Part shown: positions 1 to 22,713 of the stretch, in pieces
Position numbering within the stretch: the first letter of the stretch is position 1
How the letters are laid out: each line of letters starts with the position of its first letter
Assembly (NCBI GenBank): GCA_905221605.1
Contig: CAJNDS010000047.1
Coordinates: forward strand, 1,035,868 to 1,083,367
DNA: 47,500 nt
Reading direction: 5' to 3'
Source of the DNA: Symbiodinium natans
Taxonomy: Eukaryota > Sar > Dinophyceae > Suessiales > Symbiodiniaceae
The notes under the pieces: model-generated
What the model saw: the letters and a program-made list of their open reading frames with translations, nothing else
Told to the model about the DNA's origin: nothing
The model's database searches: none
Position numbers and translations under genes: made by a program

Positions 1-9
1 AAGCGAACG

Positions 10-207
10 TTGAAAATGCTGGCCTCGATGTCGTGCCCATCGCGCCATGAGGTGAGCCTGGTGATTCAGCCCGAGGGCCAGCAGAGGAAGAGGGAGATGC
101 CGGAGTCGACCTCGGGGCTGACATGTCCTAGACGCATACTCTTCAATTGCACACAGTCTGGAGCCCTCGCGATTCAAGGCACGGGAGGTGAAGACGCGGA
201 GGAATGA
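10..207 (+). CDS. Possible 3' end of an upstream gene (unrecognised)
   Basis: An open frame ends in TGA at 205-207. Its last part reads like protein, ending ALAIQGTGGEDAEE. The stretch from about 55 is more convincing than the first 40 bases, so the true exon probably starts at an AG inside the ORF rather than at the ATG at 16. No family is recognised. It lies on the same strand as all the strong genes. It could be a chance ORF. Confidence 0.25.
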   Translation: MKMLASMSCPSRHEVSLVIQPEGQQRKREMPESTSGLTCPRRILFNCTQSGALAIQGTGGEDAEE

Positions 208-756
208 ACGGCGCCCGAAGCTTGATCACAGAGGTCAGAGGTTGCACATGAATCGCGACTCGCAGAAGCCGTCATGTCTCTTCAAGGCAACAAAGGGCTG
301 CCCGAGGTCCCCGAGATCCTGGCATGATTGCAAGACAGTCGAGGAACAGCTCTCCATGCCCTGATCCCGCCATGCCTTTGAGCCAAAAAGGTTGATGGTT
401 GGCTGGACAATGCCCAGATCGCCAAGAAGGGAGGGCAGGGAGGGCCTCCCCAACGTCAGCCTCTGAGGCCGCCGTTCAGCCCCAGCCGCAGTCGGCTGCC
501 TCGGGTCCTGAAATCTCTGAAGCCTGAGCCAGGCAGCTGAAGGGAGTTACGGAGAAGCAGAACCAGAGCGAACAACCCCATCCACCTACTGGAACGCAGG
601 ACTGAACGGGGGTGGGCTTTGTGTTAGGATTGAGGTATGGTGAGCTTAAGGGGTGTGAGATATGCAATGCCTGCAGAGTGCAGATTGCGGCGGCCGTTTC
701 TTTGGTTTTCGCGCCTCTATTCTGGCTGCAACTGACCTCACTGATCACCGATTCAG
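208..756. other. No supported gene; possible spliced-leader relic on the minus strand
   Basis: Open frames exist on both strands but none shows a recognisable motif. At about 373-394 the minus strand contains TTTTGGCTCAA, an 11-base match to the 3' half of the dinoflagellate spliced leader, followed by a partial match. Directly downstream on the minus strand is an ATG. Confidence 0.3.
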
Positions 757-900
757 GAGGCCAATTTGCCCAAGTCCGTGTCGCCGATCTTGGAGGCGAC
801 AAGTGCAAGCGTGTCTGGGCCATTCGGGGCCATTCTGCCAGTACCCGCCGATTCACTGAAAGTCGGCCCGGAGTGCTGTGCACAAGATCTTGACACCTGA
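757..900 (+). CDS. Terminal exon of an unrecognised gene
   Basis: After a candidate acceptor (ATTCAG, ending at 756) a frame runs 47 codons to TGA at 898-900. It begins EANLPKSVSPILEA and ends CCAQDLDT. The composition is that of a soluble protein tail, with many small residues and no low complexity. No domain is recognised and no earlier exon could be assigned. An overlapping + frame over the same bases is also open, so the frame choice is inference. Confidence 0.35.
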   Translation, partial: EANLPKSVSPILEATSASVSGPFGAILPVPADSLKVGPECCAQDLDT

Positions 901-1740
901 TTTACGTATGACTCTCTGTTATTCTCTGTCGGGGCGTAGTGTCTTTTTTGTCTGTCGTCCTTTGGCTTCGTTCGCAAGCACTTATGCCATGGCTGACTTT
1001 CAACGGTTGCCTGGTCACAGGCGCGCAGCAAGCGCCGTCGCGCGAAGCTGAAGGCCGCGCAAGTTGCCCGTCGGCTCCACTTATCCCAGAGAGCCGCTGC
1101 TCTTTATGATGCAACTGAGAGAACAGAGGCCTACTGCTGCAAACATATATATATATATTATATAATATCACTATATATATATATATATGTGTATATATGC
1201 AACTTTCCCTTACAGGGAGGGTGGTTCTTGCTGTGGCGCTGCGGAGGTGGAGCGGGAGCTGGTGCGTCCGGAGCAGGCGTGGAGTGACGGCCATGCCTGG
1301 ACTCGAGTGAGCCCATATATATATATATACATGTATATCATCCGATAAAATCCCATATAGAATCCCATGTAATTCCGTGTTTAATCAAATACTGTTACAG
1401 AATCCCATCCAAGAGCCACGGGGGAGCTATTGAGACTACTGCGAGGCACTCGACATCGACCAGCAGCTGCAGAGCCGTCTCGCCCAGAATCCGGCAACAT
1501 TGCTCCCCCCAAACATGTAAGACGACTCCGGAGAGAGTAAAGCCGCAGGACACCGTAAAGATCATCGAAATGTGTTTTTCATAGGCCCGGAGATGGTCTC
1601 GCTCGACCCGCAGCTCCAGCCCAGGCAGTACAAAGCGCAGGCAGAAGTTGAAAAGAATTGAAACTGGAAGTGCCGTTTCCAAAAAGATGTTCTACAGGTA
1701 GCTTGAGTAGCTCTTTGCAGCCTTTCCAGCGGAATCGGAT
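901..1740. other. Intergenic or intronic stretch with TATA microsatellites
   Basis: AT dinucleotide tracts occur at about 1143-1197 and 1313-1332. From 1395 to 1682 a 95-codon minus-strand ORF and overlapping + strand fragments (around 1440-1650, for example MVSLDPQLQPRQYKAQA) both read plausibly, so a coding exon may exist. I cannot decide the strand. Confidence 0.3.
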
Positions 1741-1759
1741 GTCTGAGCTGTTTTCGTGG

Positions 1760-2066
1760 CTTCTTCGCACCCGGAGGTGGTGAGCCACTTGGAGTCCGAA
1801 GAGGCTGCTGGCGAAGAGAGGCATGTCTGGGTCCGGGCCTTGCAAGGCTCAGCCGGGCAGCACTCTTTTGCATTTGGTGATCTTTTCAGGTGCGCACGCC
1901 TGCGACGGAGCCGAATGTCATGGAGGCACCGCAAAAGTGCGCTGTGGGAGAGCAAACATGTCTGGCACATGATGAAAGCACGAGCTTCTGCCATGGATTC
2001 CAAGCTCAGTCCAAGCTCAAGACGGCGCCCAAAGTGGCCCTGGAGATGAGGAAGACATTTTGCTGA
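1760..2066 (+). CDS. Last exons of a gene directly upstream of the helicase (unrecognised)
   Basis: The terminal exon is 1890-2066. It follows a classical acceptor (TCTTTTCAG, ending at 1889) and runs 58 codons to TGA at 2064-2066, beginning VRTPATEPNVMEAPQKC and ending ALEMRKTFC. The stretch before it, about 1765-1870, is open in another frame (SHPEVVSHLESEEAAGEER...) and is probably the previous exon. No family is recognised. The stop lies 117 bp before the helicase ATG, on the same strand, as in the tightly packed unidirectional gene clusters known from dinoflagellates. A long antisense ORF over the same bases is treated as a shadow. Confidence 0.45.
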
Positions 2067-2165
2067 ATGCATCAGCCAGCAACTAGATGCACAGTCGAAC
2101 CATGCGTTTAGACAAGGAAGCAAAGAGAGCACGTGGCCCCTGCCCTGGCCCCTGCGCCCCGCTCG

Positions 2166-2176
2166 TTGCTTTTCAG
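2166..2176 (+). promoter_or_regulatory. Candidate spliced-leader trans-splice acceptor of the helicase
   Basis: A pyrimidine-rich run ending in CAG (TTGCTTTTCAG) stops at 2176, seven bases before the ATG at 2184. Dinoflagellate mRNAs receive a 22-nt leader at such AG sites. The open frame extends upstream to 2133, but a leader joined at 2176 would make 2184 the first AUG. This supports the start at MDDLSINI. Confidence 0.45.
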
Positions 2177-2183
2177 CGTGCCC

Positions 2184-6460
<4,277 letters not shown>

Positions 6461-7017
6461 CGTCCCTTTACACAGCCCGGGTCGGGGCATGCGCAGTGGC
6501 CCCCCGAAAACAGTCCAGCAGAATGCTGTGAGCCCGACTGCAGGAAGCCTGAGATCTGAAAAAAAATGGAGGAGTGCCAGGAGTTTATTCTGTTCATTCA
6601 GCAGCTTCTTTGTCGAGCTAGCAGGTGCCGAAGGATGACCAGCACTGGCTCGAGCCATTCCAGTCACCGGACATGCTGGCCAGGGCCCCACTGATCCAGA
6701 GCTTGCACATCTTGCAACCTTGCACAGCCTCAAAGGCATCGCCGAAAGAGTGGCAGGGGGGGAGGGGGGGGGGGTTAGAGGGTGAGCAGGCATCACCAAT
6801 CTTTAGTAACTTTCAATGCTTATGTTGTTTTTCCGGAAAAGTGAGGTGGGCATCTCGAGCCGCAGGGGCAAAAGAGGCAGTGGGCCACCCAATGTTGCCT
6901 CCCTGCGTGCTGAGTTTTGTGTCCGGCGCTGCTTTTCCAAGGTACTGACCCGCTGCCCTGCCAGGCCAGACTCTTCCACACAGACTTTCTTGGCTGGTGG
7001 TCACATGCACCACCAAG
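6461..7017. other. Intergenic stretch between helicase and PP2C exons
   Basis: It holds the helicase 3' region and a G-rich run at 6756-6774. A possibly coding frame at 6607-6740 (DDQHWLEPFQSPDMLAR) has no clear exon borders. The N-terminal exons of the PP2C-like gene should lie here or upstream of 7018, but I could not identify them. Confidence 0.4.
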
Positions 7018-13975
<6,958 letters not shown>

Positions 13976-16135
13976 CGTCTGCGTGCATGTGCATCGCGCG
14001 CCCTCAGTGATTATTTACTTTACTACGGTAGGGCCTGATGTTGAGGCTTCCAGGCTTAGCTTAGCTCAACGAGCCGACCCAGGACGATTCAAATTCATCA
14101 CTGGCCGGCGACATGGGATTGTATTCAGATACCTCACATCTTTCTTTCTCTTGCGGTGGCCCTTCCCGCATCTGGACAACTGGTGAGAAAGGTGTGAACC
14201 TCGGGCAGCGGCACAAAGACTACACAAACTCTCCCTCCTCCGTTGTGCTTGGGCGGCCGTGCAGGCTTCAAAAAGTAGGGCGAGACCGAGTGGGCCCTAC
14301 ACCAAACAGCACGGAAGTAGCCCATAGCAAAACTTCGTCGTTGGGGATGGGTTGAGCATTGGCCGGCATCCGTCTTGGTGTCGAGTGTTCGCGCTCGGTG
14401 CTGGAGTGTCGGGCCGGCTCACTGTGCATCTGGTGCATGGTTGGTCGGGGGAGCGGTGCTTGCCCTCTGTGCTTGGAGACGGTATCAGCACATGGAATTT
14501 GCATGCGGCGGTAGCTCCCCTCGGCGTGGAGTGTGTGTTGTGAATTTAGAAGTTGCCATTGTGCTTAAGCTGCAGACTTGAGTTGAAGATAGCTGGGAGG
14601 AGTTTCCCAGGCATTCATCCCCAGGAATCTTGTATCTTCAGTCCGGAAGTGTTTTCGAAGATTTGGAACACTTTTGATGGCCGGCAAGCTGACGTGCCCT
14701 TCGATGTGTTTTTGTGACAGGACTCAGCTTTGGCTCCAGACACGTCACTCTGTCCCAAGGACCATGCCTTCCGACTTAGGCAGTGAAGTTTAAGGTTTAA
14801 GGCTTAGGGTTCAGCAAGTCCAGCCGTAGGGTTGTGGATTTGTGGCTGAGTTGTGCTGGGGTAGCACAGGACTTCGAGCAACAGATCTTGACCACCGCGG
14901 AGGCACAATGCTCAGTGGAACGAGAGACATGAAACACCCCACCAGAGGTTTACGAGGATGGCACAGTACAAACAATGTGCATCTCACATCTCAAGCGCCA
15001 TAATGTGTATAGGACCTGTTAAGGCTTCTTTTCGAGCCACAGCCTTTTGCGCTGCCTTTTGTTAAGAGGAGGTTCAAGCGCCACTTCCGTGAGAGCTCAT
15101 GTTGATCGCGAGGTCTCGGGTGCTATCGGCGCATGGCTCCGCGAGCCGTGCTTCGGACGAACGTAGGGCTGTATAGATATATATGATATAGATATTTATA
15201 GGGCTTGAGGAGCAAGGCCGGATGAATTGCAGGGTTTCAGAAGGCGAGAATTGCACTGCAGTCACTCCTCATGAACAAACGTTGGTTTGGGGGTTCGCTG
15301 TCCCGTCGTGCGAGCTGGGGCGTGGTCAGCGAAGCCGCAGAACTATAAAGATGAGTTAAGCCTTGGGCCTCGGACAACCCAGGCTTTCGGACAATCGAAT
15401 CAGCTTGAAGCGCTTGGACACCGCAGGACCGGGGCATGTTGGGATAGATTCGTATGGGTAGCGCGGGTGGCAAAAAAAGGATGCAAAAAGCTGGGTTCCC
15501 AAAGATCTTTCTAGAGAGATAGGGATTGTAGTATCTGCATGAGCCGTCAAGCCGTGGCCCTGTGAGCCCTGAAGCCAGGACTTATCCAGGCGCTTCCAGC
15601 GTTCCAGGAGGGCTGCCGTGCTCAGGCCGGCCAAAGAGAGGATTTCACAAGTCCAACGGGGAGGTGCGCGGCACTAGCGCCGAAACAACCGACGTTTAGA
15701 GGCCAGCTTTTGCAGCCGCCGCGGCGTGGAGCAGAGCAAGGCGCGGAGAGGGGAGCCGGATGCTGCCTCAATCATCTCTGTTTCCGTCGAAGGGCTTCCA
15801 TACGATGTTGCGGCTGCGTTGTAGCTGATTCTTTCCACTTTCTCCACTTTTCACGAGAGTTGGACGCGGGGTTGGATAGCAACATTGCGCTGCCAAGAGT
15901 GAACCGGGACCCAAGCCCAAGTGAGGCGAGGAATTGCCGTTGAAAAGACGCTCCCAGTGTGGGCATGTGGGCACCCGCCAAGGATTGCTTCAGCATTACC
16001 CGCCGGGCTGGTATGGCCCTCTATGTAGCGAGATGCTTAGCTTGCGGGAGGTTGGCACAGGAGGGTTTTTGGAACATATTTTCAATGCTACCATTTTAAA
16101 TTATTAGCCATTCAGATCTCGGATGGCAAGCTGAG
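13976..16135. other. 2.1 kb without a supported gene
   Basis: I see only short open frames. There is a weak telomere-like word cluster (TTTAAGG, TTAGGG) near 14790-14810 and TA microsatellites at 15170-15200. N-terminal exons of the second PP2C-like gene may lie here but none was identifiable. A GCCGCCGCGGCG island is at 15712-15725. Confidence 0.4.
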
Positions 16136-19083
16136 GTGTGCAACGGCTTCGGTCCACTTGGCCAAGTCGTGGCCTTCCGAGTCGCGCAGAGCATCCCAAA
16201 GTACCTCTTCGAGGCATCGCAGGAGGCGCCAAGCTGCCCCAAGCTGAAGCACAGCTCTCTATGAAAGAAACGTATTTAGAGAGACACAAAAAAGCGCGAA
16301 CGCCGCAATGGACTTGCGGAGGAGGGATGCGTGCAGGTGCCAGAGCAGCCAGAGCAGCTCGTGGCCCGCGCCTTCCAAGCCGCAGCTGCCGAGCTCACGC
16401 GCTTTGCAGATGCCGCCAAGTGTGACCTCGCGGAGTCTGGCAGCACGGCGTGGAAGACGAGAAATGGAGCAAGAATGAGACATCCGCTGTATCGCCCTAT
16501 CTAGTGAAAGTTACCGTACCAATCTGCGCAATGCAGAGCCCCATCAATTCATGTGCCGTGTGCTGCTTCATGCAATTCACGCGTCAGAGCTTTGATACCC
16601 TTAAGGCGCCAGCGTGGCAGCCGTCCTCCGGCAGGTGCGCTTCGACTTGGATTGGACAAGAACTGATCGGAAGGCTCCCTGAAAATGGACAGGACAACTC
16701 CGTCCACTTGGCTTGGCTGGGGGAAAGCCGTGTGCTGGTGGCCACCACCGCTGGGCAGCAGAGCCCTCAGCATCACCAGGCACCTTGAGGAGTGTGAGTA
16801 GTCATGTCAAGGAGCCCGGATAAGATGCATATTCAGGTTCAGCCGCGTGGATCTTCTGAGCCCTCAACACACGTCGGAAGGTTCGCTCTTGAGGGCCTTT
16901 GGCAAGGCTGCTCGGTGACATTCGACTGTGCCCCTTGCAGCCACGTGCTTAACCACGTGAGCTCCCACGCGAGTGAGCTGGTGAGAAGCGGCTCCCCAGG
17001 CTTCGTCAAAGCCCGACTTGGCCAAGACCTCCTTCGACTCGACTCCAGGACTGGTCCTGTTCGGAGCCCAGGACATGCGCTACTCATACTCTTTCTAACA
17101 CTTGCGGCCTGCTATGCCCTGCTGCTGTGCCCTTCTGCTGCAGACCTCCCTCTCTGCCCATGTTGTGAGAGGCTCGGCTCGGGCCACCTCTACCAGTCCA
17201 TGTCCGGAGAAGCTGCTTGGCGGAAAATGCGTCTTAGACTCTTCGGACTTGAGATGTGCAGGGCACCTGCTTTTGGCATGGCCGAGGAGGCTTTGGGAGT
17301 TCTCCGCCAAGATGCTCCTCTTAGCACGGCGGCAGGCAGCCCTGCCAAAGGCAGACATGGGATTACTGGGCGATTTATTGTTGACACCAGGCTTTTGATG
17401 TCTCCACTCGCTCCCAACAAGCTTGTCGGCAGGGGGCACTAGCAAAAGGAGGGCGTGCTTTGCTAGCAACCATATTGCGATCTTTTGCTTTGCTGTTTTC
17501 TTGCGTGGCCTTGGTCCAGTCCTTGCTGCTGTTTCTATCATCCACGCTTTGGAAAAACAATGGTGAACATAATGCCAAGCCAAGCCAAGCCATAATCACA
17601 AAGGTCTACATCTTGCATCAACGTGCAATGCCTGGATTGACAGTGTTTGCTACGTGTTGCGCGTGTGGACTGAAGCAGTGCCAGCGCTGGAGCAGCTGCC
17701 AATATTGATGGGGACTGCAATCTAAGCCAAACCATGTAAATGCAGCTTTGCGAGGTTTCTTCGGTTGAGTTTGCCTCTCCCAGATGACATGCTATACCAA
17801 ACACGAAGAAGCCTTGTGGCACCCTACTGTACCAGGTGAGGACCCAGAGTTGCCACATTGGAAGCAAAGTGGTTGATGCCATCTTGAACTAGTCAGCTTG
17901 CATCGGCTACTTCTTGCAAGTACCAGCGTCCCCCCCATGCCCCATGCCTCCACCCTGCCTGATGATTCCCACCGGGATTCTTCGCTTTCAAGTCGGAGGT
18001 CCGGACCTGGGCAAGCTGTGCGACTCCTGGCAGAAGACGTGGGATGGCAGGACGAACCTGATGTGCTTCCTTCTGTCGCTGTGCAGCAGCCAGCCTTGTA
18101 CTGTAGATGTAGATACTTCTGCAATTGACACTGCTCCAGGCGGAGCATATGTGAGATACACATCTCTCAGTATTGTGCGTCCTTGCCGTACGTATATGTA
18201 TTTTATCTAGTCACTTACATGGTTTAGTCTGGAGTCTAGAGTCCGAGATATTCGGAGCCATATGTTTCGTTCTTCCGATCACATGCAGAGCCAAGAGCGA
18301 CGTTGCTGAGGTGCTGGAGCGAGGAGTCTTCTCAGCCCGCCCCGCAGGTGGTGCCAAGCAGCAAGCTGCCCAGTTGTTGCAAAGCTGTACAGAAAGCAAC
18401 GCCGGTAGTGGTCTGGGTTAGGGGGGTTTGCCGCTCGTATACCGGGCACGGTTGGGGGTAAGGTTTGCCAGCAGCTCCAGCAGATTCTTCTCCTACAAGG
18501 CACTGGAGACATGTGGTAGTGCCAAGGGGCCACTTCCTTCATGGGCCGCGAGGTCTGCCCATGAATCTGCGATTCTGGCGGGCAAAGCACGTGACTGGGT
18601 TGCAATGCAGGGTTGCAACCCGTTACAATGTTTTGCCCCTCGCCACCTCGCTGTTCGCTTGCTCAGGCTACCTGCAGGCCAAGCCCCTGAGCGAAGCTTT
18701 GCAGGCATCTGCCAACACAATGAAAGCACCTGCAAGACACATCAAGCTACCTATGTAGCTACCTGCTTTTGCTGTTGCCAGGCATGCCCTGAAGCGCCGA
18801 CTCCTCCACAGCCAGCTTCGCCAACCAAGGCCACGCCAAACCGCTAAACTCACATCTATCACACAGCATGGGGCCGTGACTATCCGCGACTGCTCGTGAG
18901 GCGGAGGCCTTCCATTGCCCGCAGTGTGGCACAAGGATCCCGGCAACCGCGCGGTTCTGCAAAAACTGCGGACACAAGCTCGACTTGTCGGAGCCGGAGG
19001 TGGCCACACTGAGCCAAACAACCCCATATAGGAGTAGCAGAGATGGCGTCGGGGTTTGGAAGAAGGCTGGTTTTGAGTTTTGA
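16136..19083 (+). CDS. Second PP2C-like protein with degenerate active site and C-terminal zinc ribbon
   Basis: Exons recognised: 16136-16222 (VCNGFGPLGQVVAFRVAQ), 16322-about 16440 (joins as EASQEGCVQV and reads CDLAESGSTAW), 16621-16643 plus 16693-about 16770 (join VRFDNSVHLAWLGESRVLVA), about 16941-17030 (SHVLNHVSSHASELVRSG), about 17235-17310 (FGLEMCRAPAFGMAEEALGV), about 17985-18075, about 18290-18400 (SDVAEVLERGVFSARPAGG), and the terminal exon 18901-19083 with CPQCGTRIPATARFCKNCG and a TGA stop. These follow PP2C order. Motif changes are marked: DGHG became NGFG, GDSR became GESR, and RAFGD became PAFGM. The loss of the metal-binding Asp in the first motif argues for a pseudophosphatase. 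Four Cys in two CxxC pairs should bind zinc. Several exon ends and the N terminus are unresolved. Confidence 0.6.
18901..19083 (+). CDS. Terminal exon with zinc-ribbon motif
   Basis: It starts after CTCGTGAG in phase 0. Residues 5-27 hold FHCPQCGTRIPATARFC followed by KNCGHKLDL, two CxxC knuckles 14 residues apart, as in short zinc-ribbon tails. The exon ends KKAGFEF then TGA at 19081-19083. Assignment to the PP2C-like gene rests on position, strand and the lack of an intervening start. It could instead be the end of a separate small gene. Confidence 0.65.
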   Translation, partial: AEAFHCPQCGTRIPATARFCKNCGHKLDLSEPEVATLSQTTPYRSSRDGVGVWKKAGFEF

Positions 19084-21410
19084 CATTCTCGAAACGGAGA
19101 GATGATCAGCCCTGGAGGCGCCGGCGCGGCAGGCAGCTGCGGCCACCCAGCCGTCCCTTCCGCACCTCAGCGAGGCGTCCAGGACGGAGTGGGAACTCTG
19201 CAGGGGTCCGCAAGGGGCCGAGCTGAGATATCCGACATGACTGAAGCGCCCCGCGCGGCACATTGCTTCGAGTTGCGTCGATCACGCAAAGAACTATTTC
19301 AAGGCCGCCTTCTATAATGCCAACAAGGCGATATCCCTTAGCAGCTGACATATAGCTGATAGGGTGCTTTTTCCACTCCTCCGACCAATTTACCCCGCAT
19401 TGCTGTGGCTAGTCGGGTGGCAAAAAAAATAAGCCCACTTATATATAACAGGCACCAGACATGGGTTATCCTGAGTTTGCTGCAACTCGGTACCACACCA
19501 AGCTGCCACTGATCCACGCAGGACATACCAGGGAGCCGGCCCTTCGGCAGTCCCTCCGGGCCCTATGGTCGGGCCCACGCCTACGGTCCCAGCCGCATCG
19601 GCCGAGCTTGCCAGCGGCCCTGTGCTGACGCCCAACTTTGCCCCAGTGACTGCCGGGCCCTGATGAGTTGTTGGGCCTTCGTGTACGCTGCGTGCGAACT
19701 ATACTCTATAAATACGTCTAAATAGAAACAAGTAGTACTCACGTGTCTCATAGCCCATAAAAGCCATCTGAGGGGAAAGCGCCAAGCTTGGCGGCCCTGG
19801 CTTCAGCGCCCGCGAAGCGCCTGGATGCTGCACAGAGGCCAGTTTCTCTTGGGAGCACGAGGAAGCAGATATAAGAAGACCTTCAGACTTTCAGACCGCA
19901 AGTGCACGAGCTGCCGCTGAGGTATGCGCTGGCAGCCGGCATGCCGGCACTCACGCCACAATTTGCTCCAGCGGCTTGCCCAACGAATCATTGAAATATC
20001 AGCGCATACCGGCGTATGTCAGATCCTGCAGAACACGTTTCGTGTCATCAAGGAGCATGTATATGTTACCTTTCGCCTCACTACCGCTGGCGCCTGTCCA
20101 TGAGGTTCGCCAAAGTTGAAGGACTCCGCAGATGTCGCAGCCCTCTATCGCAGCGCGCACTGTGTCATGCTACAGCACTCCATGTGCCGTGTCCTTTTTG
20201 GTTTGTGCGCTGCTTTGGATGGTGGCGGCTTCCGCTGCATGTCGAAAGTTTAATGCTTAATGTCGTCATTAGCCACCGTCTCGTGCTCCGGCGCAAGGAA
20301 GCCTCAAAGGGATTAACAATCCAGGCAGATGCCCGAGGGCTATGCGCCGATGCGTTTTCAGCGTGTCCAGGCAGCTCTTGAATGCAAAGCGTACCCCGTT
20401 CATTCCCATTCCACATTTCCACACTGCAGCTCAAGCTCAGCAGAAGAGGGTTGGCCAAGCGACCTGCGACACGCACACTCTGCTATAGAGCAGACCCAGC
20501 CTGCCAAAGATTTGCAGATGGGGTCGCGAGCCTCGATCGCAGGGTTGAATCACTGAATGCAAGAAGTGGGTTGAATGCGGCCAGCTGCAAAAAGGAGTGA
20601 CAGGTATGTGAGAGGCATTTAACAGGCCAGCTTTCGTCCCAGTGGCCATGTGGTTGCTCATGTTAGTTGGTTGTCATTTCCCGGGACTCTTCTTCTCTTG
20701 GTACCAAACAAGCCCTCTTAGCCACTATTAACCGCTAGAACAGTCTTTTGGCGTGCAGCAACTAGAAAGCGTGGAATTCATAGATCATGCAAAATGGGGC
20801 TGTTGGGGGGGGGGGGGGTTTGAAATGTTCATTACTATGGTGGGTTCAGGGGCCAGACCAAGATTACTTTCATGGGGCTGTGAGTCAAAAATCAGTTGAT
20901 ATTTAATAGTGCAGCCCAAAGACCCCTAAAACCTGGTACAAAAAACTGGTTTGTTTGGCTCGCGAGAAAACCTTGCAAAATCAAGTTGAAAGGCCCAACG
21001 AACGCACGACTTTAGCACTGGGCCTCATATATTTTAACACATAGTGTGAATACGTGTGCGCACAAATTTAACCTGGTAAGCGCACAAAATGAGGGTACGA
21101 ACGAAATTCACTGAAGAATAGGAGCGCCCCCAAAGTCGTTTGTTTTTCATGGGCTATGAACGTCCAAAATCCTGTCTAACGTACATTAACAGGCCCTGGA
21201 TGACTTGGTCCCACAAAACCCAATGGCAGTGTGTGGATATATCTACAAATAAGTTTTGTCTATCAATCTGTTTGTTATTTTTCCGATGATGTCCTATGGC
21301 GTGTTGGGCTCTAGCCTTCGGACGCGCCTTGTCGGCCTTTGGCCGTGAACGGCCTCGAGCTCAGTTCAGCTTTGGGCTGCGCGCCTTACACGCAATGCCC
21401 TGACGGGTAC
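19084..21410. other. 2.3 kb with only weak candidate exons
   Basis: The only reading worth noting is the + frame ending at 20598-20600 with TGA (RFADGVASLDRRVESLNARSG), which looks like a coiled-coil tail. From 20800 to 21330 the sequence is AT-rich and noncoding, with a G14 run at 20805-20818. Confidence 0.35.
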
Positions 21411-21417
21411 ACGCACA

Positions 21418-21466
21418 CGCGCGCGCGCGCGCGCGCGCCCACACACACACACACACACACACACAC
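21418..21466. repeat. CG dinucleotide run followed by CA run
   Basis: About ten GC units are directly followed by about thirteen CA units, both alternating purine-pyrimidine. The run abuts the first copy of the 270-bp direct repeat. Confidence 0.9.
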
Positions 21467-21467
21467 T

Positions 21468-21737
21468 CTTGTGCATATCTCCGCGCCAAGTCTCAAATCC
21501 TTTCACCTGAGATTTCACCTTCTATCCTGTCAATTAGAAGCATGCACTCACTCGCAATCACTCGCAATCAGTCAGACCTAGTCATGCAGGTACGTTTACA
21601 CCCCTCCCTGGGGGCGTCTTCGTTGGCCAGCGACCCCCAGGGAGAGAGCTGGCCCCCTGCTTCAAATCTGGCTTTCAAAAACAGACCTTGCACAACAGCG
21701 ACTGACTCCCTTGGTGACAGGGTTGGCACACACACAC
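21468..21737. repeat. Direct repeat copy 1 (270 bp)
   Basis: Starts CTTGTGCATATCTCC and ends in a CA run after GGGTTGGC. It is nearly identical to 22447-22713; the differences seen are one substitution (CCGCGCC/CCACGCC) and a 3-base indel near 21682. Confidence 0.9.
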
Positions 21738-22446
21738 CTTTCAATCAGAAAGGTGGAAGCAACTCTGACGCAGTCTTCATAGAAAAATTGAGGCGCAATC
21801 GCAGGCACTCTAACGCACATGTCAGAAGAACATGTCCACGAGAAATGCAGCTACACTCTTCACTTTTGTTACGTATCACGTTCGGCACTCACAGACGCGG
21901 TGAAACCGGAGCGCTCTCAAGCAAGCAAGCTGTCAAGTGAAGTGTGTCCCTGTCCGGTGAGGACTTTGTATGCTTTCGAGTCTGCAGCACGCTCTGACCA
22001 AGTTAAACCTTCAGCAGCAATAGCTTCGGCTTCCAGATTTCTGAATGTCTCCAGTAATGAACCAGCAATCCAGCGGGATCCTCAGACGAGCTGCAAACGC
22101 ATTGAATGTACTACCAGCTCATTGCTCAGAACACATCAAAGAACAAGCAGCCACGTCAACAGCAGCCCTTGGGTGGAGATATTACGGATTGAAACATGCA
22201 GTCTGAGTTCATGCTACCTCCTGAGGTCAAACCTGTTCAGCATCTGTTCATTGAATCGTACTGACTGTAAGCACAGTCGTAATGACAGGCAAGAGACTGT
22301 GTCTGGTGCAGACGCACTTATGAAGATGAATTCTGTCAGACTGTGGCCCCGATCAAGGGGCGAATGACTGGTCAGCCTTGACCAAATAGACTCAGCAGGC
22401 AACCCTGCCGCAGACAGCGCGGTCAACGAAAACTGTCTGGAGCACA
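21738..22446. other. Segment enclosed by the direct repeats
   Basis: About 709 bp. A 182-codon + frame (21819-22367) is open but rich in Ser, Thr and Arg, with no recognised domain. No polymerase, integrase or transposase motif is visible. Confidence 0.45.
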
Positions 22447-22713
22447 CTTGTGCATATCTCCACGCCAAGTCTCAAATCCTTTCACCTGAGATTTCACCTT
22501 CTATCCTGTCAATTAGAAGCATGCACTCACTCGCAATCACTCGCAATCAGTCAGACCTAGTCATGCAGGTACGTTTACACCCCTCCCTGGGGGCGTCTTC
22601 GTTGGCCAGCGACCCCCAGGGAGAGAGCTGGCCCCCTGCTTCAAATCTGGCTTTCAAAACACCTTGCACAACAGCGACTGACTCCCTTGGTGACAGGGTT
22701 GGCACACACACAC
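22447..22713. repeat. Direct repeat copy 2 (267 bp)
   Basis: Second copy at an offset of 979 bp. It ends in a CA run that continues into a CACG and TATG microsatellite (22700-22850). Confidence 0.9.
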
